DNA of 64,000 nt, from positions 1 to 64,000 of the forward strand of contig NZ_JAWZSQ010000004.1 in the NCBI RefSeq assembly GCF_034096925.1, read 5' to 3'. A program made the translations under genes and the position numbers. Source of the stretch: Patulibacter defluvii. Lineage in GTDB: Bacteria; Actinomycetota; Thermoleophilia; Solirubrobacterales; Solirubrobacteraceae. The notes beneath the pieces are model-generated. The model saw only the letters and a program-made list of their open reading frames with translations, was not told the origin of the DNA and searched no databases. Shown here piece after piece: positions 16,408-24,563 of this stretch (its first letter is position 1; each line of letters opens with the position of its first letter).

Positions 16408-16773
16408 CCGGCGACGCTCGACGAAGCCGTCGATCGCCTCGCACGCTACCTCCTCGGTGGCGACGAGACCTCCCGGCGCGCGCTCCACCCGTACGCTGTC
16501 GAGAACGCCCACCGCCTCCTCGCGGTCGTCGGCTGGGCGGAGCTGCGTGACCGCGTCGACGCCCTCGCCCAGCCGCCGCGGACCGTCCAGCTCGAAGACC
16601 TCGTCGAGGACGGCGCCCGGGCGCTCTGGGAGCAGAACGACCACACCCGCGATTGGGACGAGCTCGACGACGAGGCCCGCCACGACTGGCGCGTCGACGC
16701 CGAGACGATGCTGGCCGGCGCCGGCATCCCCCGCCTGCTCGACCGAGCCGAGCGCGCCGAAGTTGGTGGCGCC
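16408..16773 (+). pseudogene. Phage-type hypothetical protein fragment without a start codon
   Basis: Frame 1 from about 16408 reads like real protein: PATLDEAVDRLARYLLGG, then VENAHRLLAVVGWAEL, ARALWEQNDHTRDWDELDDE and RVDAETMLAGAGIPRLLDRA. Small phage proteins of actinophages often have this WDEL/ALWE pattern, from memory. No start codon fits the beginning, and the frame runs without a stop into the methyltransferase remnant, so it is probably decayed. Base composition is a little lower in GC than the surroundings. Confidence 0.45.
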
Positions 16774-17112
16774 GTGAGCCGTCCGGAACGCCGACCAGAG
16801 GCAGAGCGGTCGTGGACGTTGGTCGACGGTAACTGCGCCGATCGGCTGCGCGACCGGACGACGCGTCGGTCGACGCCGTGGTGACCGATCCACCGGGCGG
16901 GCTGGTGCTGGACGCGTTCACCGGCTCTGGCACTGCTGGGTGTGCCGCGGTGCTGGAGGTCATGCGATTCCTCGGGAACGAGCGCGAGCCCTCGTACGTG
17001 GCGATCGCCGACGCACGGATCCGCTGGTGGGCCGCCGAGCCCGACCGCCGAAAGCCCCTCCCCGCTTCCGGGCCAGACGGACCTCGTCGAAATGCTGGAG
17101 GACGCCGCGTGA
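16774..17112 (+). pseudogene. Broken N4/N6 DNA methyltransferase (phage type)
   Basis: From GTG 16774, frame 1 gives SRPERRPEAERSWTLVDGNC, which resembles the beginning of a beta-type DNA methyltransferase, and then hits TGA at 16882. Another frame near 16855-16900 continues it as DDASVDAVVTDPP (the catalytic DPP motif) and jumps at once to LVLDAFTGSGTAG (the S-adenosylmethionine-binding motif). The 100 or so residues normally between or around these are missing. FLGNEREPSYVAIADARIRWW then follows as in the family C-terminus. A further frame change leads to LVEMLEDAA and TGA 17112. At least two frameshifts and one internal deletion make it non-functional. Confidence 0.7.
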
Positions 17113-17255
17113 GCCGCCTAGGGATCTGCGCCCTCGACGCGAACGGCCAGCTCACCGAGGCGGCGTGGCAGGCCCAGGTCGAGGGCCTCGCCCGCCGAGA
17201 GCGCTCCAGCCAAGTGGACGGGGCGCTCGTCGTACCAGGCGCCCGCCGCTCCTAG
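17109..17255 (+). CDS. Short hypothetical frame after the methyltransferase remnant
   Basis: A GTG at 17109 overlaps the remnant's final TGA (GTGA) and opens a 48-residue frame: SRLGICALDANGQLTEAAW, then VEGLARRERSSQVDGALVV. The coupling suggests it was the next gene of the same phage-like operon, but it ends early and may itself be truncated. No function is visible. Confidence 0.3.
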   Translation: MSRLGICALDANGQLTEAAWQAQVEGLARRERSSQVDGALVVPGARRS

Positions 17256-17441
17256 CCCGCCCCACCTACCCAAGCGATCCGCCGCTGCTCCGTAGCGACC
17301 AGTCCGACATCCGTCCACGGTCGGCTGATCACTCTGGCGCCGCTTAAGTTGGCGCCACTTCGCGGGCGAGCGTGTCCCGGCGGTTGCCGCTGGAGTTCGC
17401 GGAGCGTTCCGTACCGGGTAGTTCCAATCCAGGAGTCCCAT

Positions 17442-18062
17442 ATGTTCGCTCGTGTCACCGGCGTGGTGGCCGTCGTCGCGGCGCTCGCGACCGCTGCGCC
17501 GATCGGTGCCTCTGCCGCGTCGAGCCTGACCGACGCGCAGCTCGACGCGACGGTCAGCACCGCTGTAGCCAAGGGCCGGACGGCCGTCAAGGCACTGGTC
17601 CAGCGCTCGCGCAGCGACTACCGGCTCGCCAACGCCGTGCTGCGGCAGGCGACCGTGTCGACGACCACGACCAGCGATCCGGTTGCTCCGTCGACCGCTG
17701 CCCGCGCCTTCCTGCGGTCGGGTCCGGTTCGCTGCCACGGGACGGAGTCGGCCAAGACGACGATCGGCATCGCCGGCGTCGACCTGGGGTGGCGCAAGGC
17801 CAAGGTCAACGAATGGTGCTGGGACGACACGCGCCTGACGTCCGCGGACGTCGACAGCGACAAGTGGTCCGGATTCGGCTACTGCTGGAAGGACGAGAAC
17901 AACTTCAAGGAGTGGCTGATCTACCCGACCCGGCAGAAGTACGTCAGCAAGGGCACGCTGGCCGGCATCGCGCCGTGGGGCTGCGCTGGCGCTCAGCAGA
18001 CGATCTCCCCGAACGTCCACTACGAGATCCACGGTGGCTGGAACACGTACGCTCACGACTGA
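17442..18062 (+). CDS. Secreted protein of unknown function
   Basis: The 206-residue protein has a signal peptide (VVAVVAALATAAPIGASA, cleavage expected after ASA near 26), a helical region of about 45 residues, and a C-terminal domain of about 105 residues rich in Trp, Tyr and four Cys (VRCHGTES, VNEWCWDDT, FGYCWKDEN, PWGCAGAQ), probably two disulphides. AGGAG (17431-17435) is six bases before the ATG. GC content is clearly lower and codon choice looser than in neighbouring genes, suggesting transfer. The next gene overlaps by one base. The role is unknown; an effector with a small membrane partner is one idea. Confidence 0.75.
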   Translation: MFARVTGVVAVVAALATAAPIGASAASSLTDAQLDATVSTAVAKGRTAVKALVQRSRSDYRLANAVLRQATVSTTTTSDPVAPSTAARAFLRSGPVRCHGTESAKTTIGIAGVDLGWRKAKVNEWCWDDTRLTSADVDSDKWSGFGYCWKDENNFKEWLIYPTRQKYVSKGTLAGIAPWGCAGAQQTISPNVHYEIHGGWNTYAHD

Positions 18063-18214
18063 TGCTCGTCATCGCTAGCTCCAACTTCCACATCGGCCCG
18101 TCGCTCGGGTTTGCGCTCGGGTCCGTCGCGGGCTTTGCGACCTTCGTCGTGATCTTCGTTGTCGTGATCCGGTGGGCACGGAGGCAGGGCCGCACCGGCC
18201 ACAAGTCTCGCTAG
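18062..18214 (+). CDS. 50-residue single-helix membrane protein coupled to the secreted protein
   Basis: The ATG at 18062 overlaps the upstream stop as TGATG. The product has one hydrophobic helix (about 15-38, FALGSVAGFATFVVIFVVVI) and a basic tail (RWARRQGRTGHKSR), so the tail would face the cytoplasm. Size, coupling and topology resemble immunity or accessory membrane proteins, but that is inference only. It shares the lower GC of its partner. Confidence 0.6.
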   Translation: MLVIASSNFHIGPSLGFALGSVAGFATFVVIFVVVIRWARRQGRTGHKSR

Positions 18215-18539
18215 ATCGGCGCCGTAGCCCGCCTCTGCTGAAGGGACCGAGGGGCGCTCGGGTTGGCTGGCTCGGCCTTCGCGCTCGCCGCGAGCCGAAT
18301 CGGGACTCGGCGATCGACATGGCCCTCGGCGAGTTGACGTTCCGCCGTTCGGGCGAGTAGGGATGGCGGCCGGTCGCGGCAACGGCGCCGACGAGGAGGA
18401 GCGCCCGCCCTCGGCAGGCGCGACGGGTCGTTGAGGGCTCGCCTCTCCGGGCCGGCGTGCCCGACCAGGTGCCCCCTCCGGGTGCCGTTTCGTCGTTCCG
18501 GGGACCCCGCCGCGCTTCCCCCACCGCCCACCACCCGCG
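18215..18539. other. Gap without a recognisable gene
   Basis: About 325 bases with only short frames that lack typical codon bias, including a 62-codon frame at 18172-18360 with no recognisable features. No hairpin, tRNA or clear promoter is seen. Confidence 0.5.
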
Positions 18540-19658
18540 ATGATGGCGGGCGTCGTGTCGGTCCGCGACCGCTCTCCCCGCCGCGCCCCTCGGGTTCCGG
18601 GCCGGCTGCCGGCCGTGCCGCCGCTGGCGTGCGCGCTCGCGCTGCTGGTCGCCAGCGCACCGACCGGCGCTCCGGCCGCGGTCCCGCCGCTGCGGTTCGG
18701 GCTCTATCCCGGCGGATCGGTCGGCGGCACGGTCGAGACCCATCACGCGCCCGCCGTCACCCGTCACCGCGTCCGCAGCGCGATCCGGCGACTGCGGGGG
18801 TCGCGGCGCTCGTTCGTCCTCCGGGCCTACGTCTCCTACAGCGGCTCGCCACGGATGCGGGTGGCCACGCGCGACCTGCGCCGGACCCTGGCCGACGCCC
18901 GCGCCACCGGCTGCCAGGTCGAGGTGGTCGTCCGCTACCGGCCCTCCGTCCTCGGCGCCGGCCCGGCCGGGTTCGCCGACGCGGTCCGGCGGGTGATCGA
19001 GGCCCACGGTCGCGACCGGCGGCTGGTCGGCGTCCAGGTGACCAACGAGCCCGACGTGCTCGGCGCTCCCGGCGCCGCCGACGGCGCCTACCCCGGCGTC
19101 CGCGAGGCGCTGGCCAGCGGGCTCGCCGCCGCCCAAGCGGCGCGGGCGGCGATCGGCCGGCCGCGGCTGCGGATCGGATTCAACGTCGCCCACGCCTCGC
19201 ACGGGACCAACGACCCGAGCTTCTGGCAGGTGGTGGCGGCCCTCCCGCGGCCGATCGACTTCGTCGGGATCGACGTCTACCCCGGCACCTGGCCGCCGCC
19301 GGCCCGCCCGCCGAGCCGCGCCGACGCCTACCGCCAGGTCTTCGAGGCCGTCGCCCAGCTGCGCACGATGGCCTCGGCGTCGGGGATCGACCCGCGGACG
19401 CCGATCCAGATCAGCGAGAACGGCTATCCGACCGGCCCCGGGCGTCCGCGCAGCGCCCAGGAGCGGGTGCTGCGGGCCTCGGTCGCCGCCGCCCGCGACG
19501 CCCGCCGCCGCTACGGGGTCCGCGACTTCCGCTACTTCGACCTCTACGACGCCGGCACCGGCAGCGGGCGGATGGAGGACGGCTACGGCCTGCTCGACAG
19601 CCGCCTGCGTCCGAAGCCGGCGTTCGCGACCTTCCGGCGGCTGGTCGCCGCCCGCTGA
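18540..19658 (+). CDS. Secreted glycoside hydrolase-like protein (TIM barrel, clan A)
   Basis: The 372-residue protein has a signal peptide (LACALALLVASAPTGAPA) and a TIM-barrel sequence with VTNEPD near 165 (acid/base glutamate) and ISENGYPT near 291 (nucleophile glutamate), the pattern of clan GH-A enzymes, with VGIDVYPGTWP between them. It probably cleaves a polysaccharide or glycoside outside the cell; the exact family and substrate are not clear. ATG 18540 follows a Pro-rich gap with no obvious -10 box; ATG 18543 is equally possible. Confidence 0.72.
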   Translation: MMAGVVSVRDRSPRRAPRVPGRLPAVPPLACALALLVASAPTGAPAAVPPLRFGLYPGGSVGGTVETHHAPAVTRHRVRSAIRRLRGSRRSFVLRAYVSYSGSPRMRVATRDLRRTLADARATGCQVEVVVRYRPSVLGAGPAGFADAVRRVIEAHGRDRRLVGVQVTNEPDVLGAPGAADGAYPGVREALASGLAAAQAARAAIGRPRLRIGFNVAHASHGTNDPSFWQVVAALPRPIDFVGIDVYPGTWPPPARPPSRADAYRQVFEAVAQLRTMASASGIDPRTPIQISENGYPTGPGRPRSAQERVLRASVAAARDARRRYGVRDFRYFDLYDAGTGSGRMEDGYGLLDSRLRPKPAFATFRRLVAAR

Positions 19659-19710
19659 CCGAGCGTCCAGTCGCGAGCGGCGGCCCCGCCGCTCCCCTAC
19701 CATCGGCTCC

Positions 19711-20415
19711 ATGGCGTCGCGCGACGAGGTGGCCGCGGCCCGGGTCGTCGCACGCAACGCTGCGCTGCGGGAGAGCCGTCGGGCGCTCAGGGAGTGGCTG
19801 CGCCACCCCGGCGAGATCGTGCCCTGGATCGGCCTCAGCGCGCTGATCGCGGCCACGCTGCTGGTCTGCACGCTGGTCGTGGCGGCGATCGCCTCGCCCG
19901 ACCCGTCGCTGGCCGGGCAGCTGATCGCCGCCGACCCGAGCGCGCGGACCGGCGACTTCCTCTTCGTCCTCGGGCGCAACGGGACGGTGCTGGCGCTGCA
20001 CCTGATGGTCTGCGTCGCCACCTACCTGGTCCGCCGCTCGCTGCCGCTCCAGGCCGGCGAGCTGCGCGGCCTGCAGCGAGCCGTCCACCACCACGCGGCC
20101 AAGCCGGCGCTGCTGATCGTCGCCGGGCTGACGGCGTTCTCGCTGCTCCAGCAGGCGGTCACGCTCGGCCACACGCTGGCCGACGTCGCCGCCGACTCGC
20201 ACACCTCCCCCGCGCTGATCCTGGTCCGGCTGCTGCCCCACGCCGCGCCCGAGCTGACCGCGGTCTTCCTGCCGCTGGCGGCGGTGATGTGGCTGGAGAA
20301 GCGCGAGCGCTCGCAGGACCTGCTGGCCGCCACCATCGTCTGCGCGGTGATCGCGATCCCGGTCGTGATCCTCTCCGCGTGGATCGAGGTCGCGGTCGCC
20401 AGCCGCTTCTTCTGA
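19711..20415 (+). CDS. SpoIIM-like (DUF95) integral membrane protein
   Basis: The 234-residue protein has about five membrane helices. The phrase FLFVLGRNGTVLAL and the later LLPHAAPELTAVFLPLAAVMW match the SpoIIM/DUF95 pattern (N-x-x-V, then HG-x-x-EL-x-x-x-F). In endospore formers SpoIIM acts in engulfment; most homologues elsewhere have unknown roles. TACCAT (19698-19703) ends seven bases before the ATG, so leaderless expression is likely. It converges on tRNA-Leu. Confidence 0.6.
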   Translation: MASRDEVAAARVVARNAALRESRRALREWLRHPGEIVPWIGLSALIAATLLVCTLVVAAIASPDPSLAGQLIAADPSARTGDFLFVLGRNGTVLALHLMVCVATYLVRRSLPLQAGELRGLQRAVHHHAAKPALLIVAGLTAFSLLQQAVTLGHTLADVAADSHTSPALILVRLLPHAAPELTAVFLPLAAVMWLEKRERSQDLLAATIVCAVIAIPVVILSAWIEVAVASRFF

Positions 20416-20452
20416 GCCGCGCGAACGCCCCGCCGGCGGGGCCGACGGGGCA

Positions 20453-20535
20453 TGCGGGCGGCGGGACTCGAACCCGCACGACTCGAGGTCACCGGCTCCT
20501 AAGGCCGGCGCGTCTACCGTTTCCGCCACGCCCGC
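20453..20535 (-). tRNA. tRNA-Leu (anticodon TAG)
   Basis: The complement gives acceptor GCGGGCG/CGCCCGC, anticodon loop CTTAGGA (TAG) on stem CCGGC/GCCGG, a long variable arm typical of leucine tRNAs, and T arm GCGGGTTCGAGTCCCGC. CCA is not encoded. Confidence 0.95.
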
Positions 20536-20609
20536 GCGTGTGTCCGAACGACGGCCGAGCGCCAATGCCCTGCAATCGTTCCTCCCTGGAGTGTAGGCTG
20601 CGCCCCGGC

Positions 20610-21104
20610 ATGGCACGGCAGACGATCATCGAGTGGCCCAACCGCGAGAAGGCCTCGAGCAAGCTCACCCGGATCCTGGTGATCGTGGCCCTGCTCGTCT
20701 CCTCCGCGCTGATCGCGATCGTCTCGATCCGCGGCTGGGACCTGCTGCAGGAGGCGAAGACGGCCCAGGTCGTCTTCATCGCGATCAACCTGATCTTCGT
20801 GATCCAGGTGCTGCGCTGGAGCCGCGGCGTGCTGCCGATGGCGGCCGGCATCGCCACCTTCATCGGGATCTTCGCGATGGTCTCGATCCAGAAGTGGTAC
20901 GAGCGCGACCAGCCGGGCTACAACGACGCCGACCTCTCGGCCCAGCTCGGCGGCCTGACGATCGGGATCCTGATCGCCCAGGTGATCGTGATCGTGATCG
21001 CGATCGTCGCCTTCTCCCAGAACTGGCAGACCGAGGTCGAGCACCACGTCGGCTTCGACGACGACGAGCCGGCCCCCAGCACCGGCGCGCCGGCCACCGC
21101 CTGA
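20610..21104 (+). CDS. Four-helix membrane protein, unknown function
   Basis: The 164-residue protein has four hydrophobic segments (about 20-40, 48-65, 72-90 and 112-135) and an acidic, Pro-rich C-terminal tail (FDDDEPAPSTGAP). No motif is recognised. ATG 20610 is chosen because TAGGCT (20594-20599) lies ten bases upstream; the frame continues upstream only across tRNA-Leu. It is head-to-head with tRNA-Leu. Confidence 0.65.
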   Translation: MARQTIIEWPNREKASSKLTRILVIVALLVSSALIAIVSIRGWDLLQEAKTAQVVFIAINLIFVIQVLRWSRGVLPMAAGIATFIGIFAMVSIQKWYERDQPGYNDADLSAQLGGLTIGILIAQVIVIVIAIVAFSQNWQTEVEHHVGFDDDEPAPSTGAPATA

Positions 21105-21165
21105 GCGCGCTCCCGGGTCGCCGCGCGGCCCGTACGATCTGACCGGGGCCACGGCCCCGGCACCT

Positions 21166-21248
21166 GCCCGGGTGGCGGAACGGTAGACGCGACGGACTCA
21201 AAATCCGTTGTCCGCAAGGGCGTGTGGGTTCGATTCCCACCCCGGGTA
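21166..21248 (+). tRNA. tRNA-Leu (anticodon CAA)
   Basis: Acceptor GCCCGGG pairs with CCCGGGT (one terminal G-U), anticodon loop is CTCAAAA (CAA), a long variable arm GTCCGCAAGGGCGT is present, and the T arm is GTGGGTTCGATTCCCAC. TACGAT (21133-21138) upstream is a likely -10 box. Confidence 0.94.
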
Positions 21249-21333
21249 CTGCAGGAGGAGGGCGCGGCCCTTATCGCCGGCGTATCGCCGATCGGATACG
21301 GGCTGACAACGCCCCGCCGCCTTGACTGGCCGC

Positions 21334-22725
21334 ATGAGCGACAGCGGACGGAACGCGGCGAGCACGAGCGGCCCGGCGGAGGGACGGTGGGGCCGCCGTG
21401 CGGTGCTCCAGGGCGCCGCGGCGATGGCCGGCGCGGCCGCCTTCGCCCGGCTGCCCGAGTCGGCGACGGCGTCGGTCGCGGCGAAGGCCGGCGGCAGCGC
21501 GGACGCGCTGTTCGAGGCCGGGAGGTTCGAGCAGGCCGGTCGCGCCTACGAGGCGATCCTCGAGCGCGATCCGCGGAACCTGCACGCGGCCCGCCAGCGC
21601 GGCTACGTCGGGCTCCTGGCCAACCGCTTCCCCGAGGCCGAGAAGTACCTGACGATCGCCCACCGCCTGCGGCCCGAGGACCAGCAGACCAACCAGCTGC
21701 TGGGCGACTGCTACCTCCGGCAGGACGAGCTCGCCCGCGCCGCGCCGCACTGGAAGGCCGCCGGCGAGGACGGTTACGCCGCCTGGTTCGCCGCGGTCCG
21801 CGGCCAGCCGTACCGGATCCACGGCGACGTCGCCCGGCTCCCGATCGAGCAGATGGACCCGATGCCGCTGGTCCAGGCGTCGGTCAACGGCGGACCGCCG
21901 AAGCGCTTCACCTTCTACACCGGCGCGCCGAACCTGTCGCTGACCGCCTCGACGGCGAGGGAGGCCGGGGTCCGCGCAGTGGCCAGTCAGAAGATCGAGG
22001 GCGAGGGCGGCGCGATGTGGGCGCACTACGGGATCCTCGACGCCTTCACGCTGGGCGGCCTCGAGCTGCGCAACGTCCCGGTCGGCTGGTCGTCGACGGA
22101 GTCCGGCGACGACCTCGGCGCGGACGGCAGCGACGGCATGATCGGGACCTGGGTCTTCTACCACCTGCTGACCACCTTCGACTACGTCGGCCGGTCGCTG
22201 ATCCTGCGGCGTCGGACCCCCGAGTCGGCGCGGAAGGCCCGCGTCGCGGCCACGCGGGCCGGGGCCGAGCCGCAGCCGCTGTGGCTGGCCCTCGACCACT
22301 ACCTGCACAGCACGGGCAGCGTCGCGGGCGCGGTCGGCTCCGGCCCGCGGGTGGTGGGCGTCAACTTCGGGGGCAGCGGCGGCGAGAGCGCCGCGGTCGT
22401 GCTCGGGAAGACGGCCGAACGGCTGCGGATCCGCAGCGACCACGACCGCCCGATCGGGACCTTCGCCCACAGCCATCCGGCCGTCACCTACCCCTGTTAC
22501 CCGACGGAGATCCGCGTCGGCGCCGCGGCCGCCCGGCACGTCTACTGCGAGACCCACCCGAACCAGCCGGTCAACGTGCCGTGGCCCTACGGCACCGGGT
22601 TCGACGCGCCGGCCGCCTTCTTCCACTGCTTCTGGAAGCCCTTCACCGTCACGCTCGACTTCACCGACATGAAGCTCTACGTTGCGCGCGGCAAGCGCTC
22701 GCGCCAGACGACCCGCGACCGATGA
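21334..22725 (+). CDS. Exported TPR protein with a retropepsin-like aspartic protease domain
   Basis: The 463-residue protein begins with a Tat-type signal (RWGRRAVLQGAAAMAGAAAF near 18-37). Tetratricopeptide repeats follow at about 50-140 (ALFEAGRFEQAGRAYEAILE and EAEKYLTIAHRLRPED). The C-terminal 300 residues contain segments (HYGILDAFTLGGLELRNVPV, SDGMIGTWVFYHLLTTFDY) resembling bacterial retropepsin-like aspartyl proteases, in which D-G-M-I-G is the usual second motif. The first catalytic Asp-Thr-Gly is not clear (YTGAPN). Whether it is an active protease is uncertain. ATG 21334 is preferred over TTG 21322. Confidence 0.65.
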   Translation: MSDSGRNAASTSGPAEGRWGRRAVLQGAAAMAGAAAFARLPESATASVAAKAGGSADALFEAGRFEQAGRAYEAILERDPRNLHAARQRGYVGLLANRFPEAEKYLTIAHRLRPEDQQTNQLLGDCYLRQDELARAAPHWKAAGEDGYAAWFAAVRGQPYRIHGDVARLPIEQMDPMPLVQASVNGGPPKRFTFYTGAPNLSLTASTAREAGVRAVASQKIEGEGGAMWAHYGILDAFTLGGLELRNVPVGWSSTESGDDLGADGSDGMIGTWVFYHLLTTFDYVGRSLILRRRTPESARKARVAATRAGAEPQPLWLALDHYLHSTGSVAGAVGSGPRVVGVNFGGSGGESAAVVLGKTAERLRIRSDHDRPIGTFAHSHPAVTYPCYPTEIRVGAAAARHVYCETHPNQPVNVPWPYGTGFDAPAAFFHCFWKPFTVTLDFTDMKLYVARGKRSRQTTRDR

Positions 22726-22803
22726 GTCCCGGCCCGCGTCGCCGTCTGCACCAGCAGACCCGTGGCGCCCCGCCGCGGGCGACGACCCCGGAGGAACACC
22801 ACG

Positions 22804-23466
22804 ATGGCCACCTACGCACTGATCCACGGCGGCGGCGGAAGCACCTGGGACTGGCACCTGGTGGCGCCCGAGCTGCGGGCGCAGGGCCACCACGTGGTCG
22901 CCGTCGACCTGCCGAGCGACCGGCCCGACGCCGACCTCTGGGACCTGGCCGACGCGGTCGTCGCGGCGCTCGGCGAGGCCGAGGACGTGATCGTCGTCGG
23001 CCACTCGCTGGGCGGCTTCACCGCGCCGCTGGTCGCCGAGCGGCGGCCGGTCCGCGCGCTGGTGCTGCTGGCCGCGATGATCCCCGCCCCCGGTGAGTCG
23101 GTCGGGGACTGGTGGGCCGCCACCGGCCACGCCGAGGCCGCCCCGGAGAGCGGCGGCGACGAGGCGTTCTTCCACGACGTCCCGCCGGCGCTCGCGGCCG
23201 AGGCCGGCGCCCACGAGCGCCAGGTCGCCGCCCGCGCGATGGAGCAGCCGTGGCCGCTGACCGCCTGGCCCGCCGTCCCGACCCACGTGCTGCTGGCCGC
23301 CGACGACCGCTTCTTCCCGCTCGCCTTCCAGCGGCGGATCGTGGCCGAGCGGCTGGGGATCGAGCCGACCGTGGTGCCCGGCGGCCACTACGCCCCGATC
23401 AGCCGCCCGCGCGAGTTCGCCTCGGCGCTGCTGCGGCTGGCCGGCGACGAGGCCCCCGCGGGCTGA
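22804..23466 (+). CDS. Alpha/beta hydrolase
   Basis: The 220-residue protein has HGGGGSTWDWHLVAPEL at the N-terminus (oxyanion hole), nucleophile elbow GHSLGG near 77 (Ser), a candidate Asp in LLAADDRFFP near 166, and the His in PGGHYAPISRP near 195. It is a cytoplasmic esterase or lyase of the MenH/hydroxynitrile lyase-like group; the substrate is unknown. GGAGGA (22790-22795) eight bases before the ATG is one of the few strong ribosome binding sites in the window. Confidence 0.88.
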   Translation: MATYALIHGGGGSTWDWHLVAPELRAQGHHVVAVDLPSDRPDADLWDLADAVVAALGEAEDVIVVGHSLGGFTAPLVAERRPVRALVLLAAMIPAPGESVGDWWAATGHAEAAPESGGDEAFFHDVPPALAAEAGAHERQVAARAMEQPWPLTAWPAVPTHVLLAADDRFFPLAFQRRIVAERLGIEPTVVPGGHYAPISRPREFASALLRLAGDEAPAG

Positions 23467-23479
23467 CCGTGACCCGCCC

Positions 23480-24340
23480 TCAGGCGGCGCCGCCGGTCAG
23501 CTGGACCGTCATCCAGACCGGGCGGTGGTCGGAGGTGTGCGCGGCCAGGCAGCCCTGCTGGAGCAGCGTCACCGGCCCCGTCCGCAGGCCGAAGCCGTCG
23601 AACCGGCCGCCGCTGGCGATCGTCGACGGGCACGGCCGGCCCAGCTCCCAGTTGGTCCGCAGGCCCGCCCGGTGGTTGCCGGTGATCGCGCCCCACGCGA
23701 CCGGGTTGCGGTCGCTCAGGTCCTGGTTCCAGTCGCCACCCGCGATCACCGGGATCCGGCGGCCGTTGCGGAAGCCCGTGACCAGCTGCTGGTAGTGGCC
23801 GATCATCGCCTTGTAGGCGTCGCGGTGGAAGGCGTTGGAGAGCGACGCCTTCGGCATGTGGACGCTGATCACGGCCAGCCGGCGACCGGTCCGCCGCTCC
23901 TCCAGCACCGCCCACGGCAGGTAGCGCGCCGGCGGGTCGACGCGGCCGCGGCCCTCGTAGCCGACCGCCAGGCCCTTGTCGACCAGCCGGAAGCGCGGCT
24001 TCTTGAAGAGGATCGCCGAGGCGCGCTTGAACGGGCCGGCCCGCCAGAACTGGACGATCCCGTACTTGTCGAGCCGCGGGACGGGACCGCCGGGCGCCGC
24101 CAGCCGCAGCTCGCGGACCTCCTGCAGCAGGACGATCCCGGGCCGGGTCGCCAGCACGTGCGCGACCTGCGACCGCTCGCCCGCCGGCGAGCTGGTGAAG
24201 TCGACGTTGGCGGTCACGATCCGCTGGACCGGCGGGGCGGCCGGCGCGGCGGCCGCGGCCGATCCGGCCGTGGCGGCCAGCGCGACGGTCGCGGCGCCGA
24301 TCGTCCGGGCGATCGTCCACCTGCGCGAACGACGGTGCAT
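23480..24340 (-). CDS. Secreted endonuclease/exonuclease/phosphatase-fold protein
   Basis: The 286-residue protein has a signal peptide (ATVALAATAGSAAAA) and EEP-fold motifs in order: TANVDF, VLLQEV (metal-binding Glu), VISVHMPK, GGDWNQDL (Asp/Asn) and the final SDHRPVWMTV (Asp-His). It would be an extracellular nuclease or phosphoesterase. AGGAGGAA lies directly before the ATG. A TAGGTT box (complement, near 24420) is upstream. It converges with the hydrolase gene 13 bases away. A second, larger EEP nuclease is encoded near 33-36 kb. Confidence 0.85.
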   Translation of the reverse strand: MHRRSRRWTIARTIGAATVALAATAGSAAAAAPAAPPVQRIVTANVDFTSSPAGERSQVAHVLATRPGIVLLQEVRELRLAAPGGPVPRLDKYGIVQFWRAGPFKRASAILFKKPRFRLVDKGLAVGYEGRGRVDPPARYLPWAVLEERRTGRRLAVISVHMPKASLSNAFHRDAYKAMIGHYQQLVTGFRNGRRIPVIAGGDWNQDLSDRNPVAWGAITGNHRAGLRTNWELGRPCPSTIASGGRFDGFGLRTGPVTLLQQGCLAAHTSDHRPVWMTVQLTGGAA

Positions 24341-24563
24341 GCTTCCTCCTGGGGACGGGGGGGGTGCGGGAGGACGAGCGGCACACGCGCCGCCCGCCGC
24401 TCCCACGGTCTACCGCGGCAACCTAGCGGCGGCGCCCAAGGCCGGCGCCGATCCGCCCGTTTCGCCCCTCCGGGCCTGCGTACAGCGGCTCGGGCATCGG
24501 CGATTCGCCTAGTTCGCGTCCGCTAGCTCATGGACACGATGTTCGTCGCCGTACGATCGTTCA

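Noticed and set aside
16186..18214. A complete prophage or integrative element with attachment sites
   Set aside because: No integrase gene and no second copy of the tRNA-Trp end could be found in the window; only remnants are supported.
18172..18360. A 62-codon frame in the gap after the secreted-protein pair
   Set aside because: Overlaps the end of the 50-residue gene in another frame, with no ribosome site and no domain.
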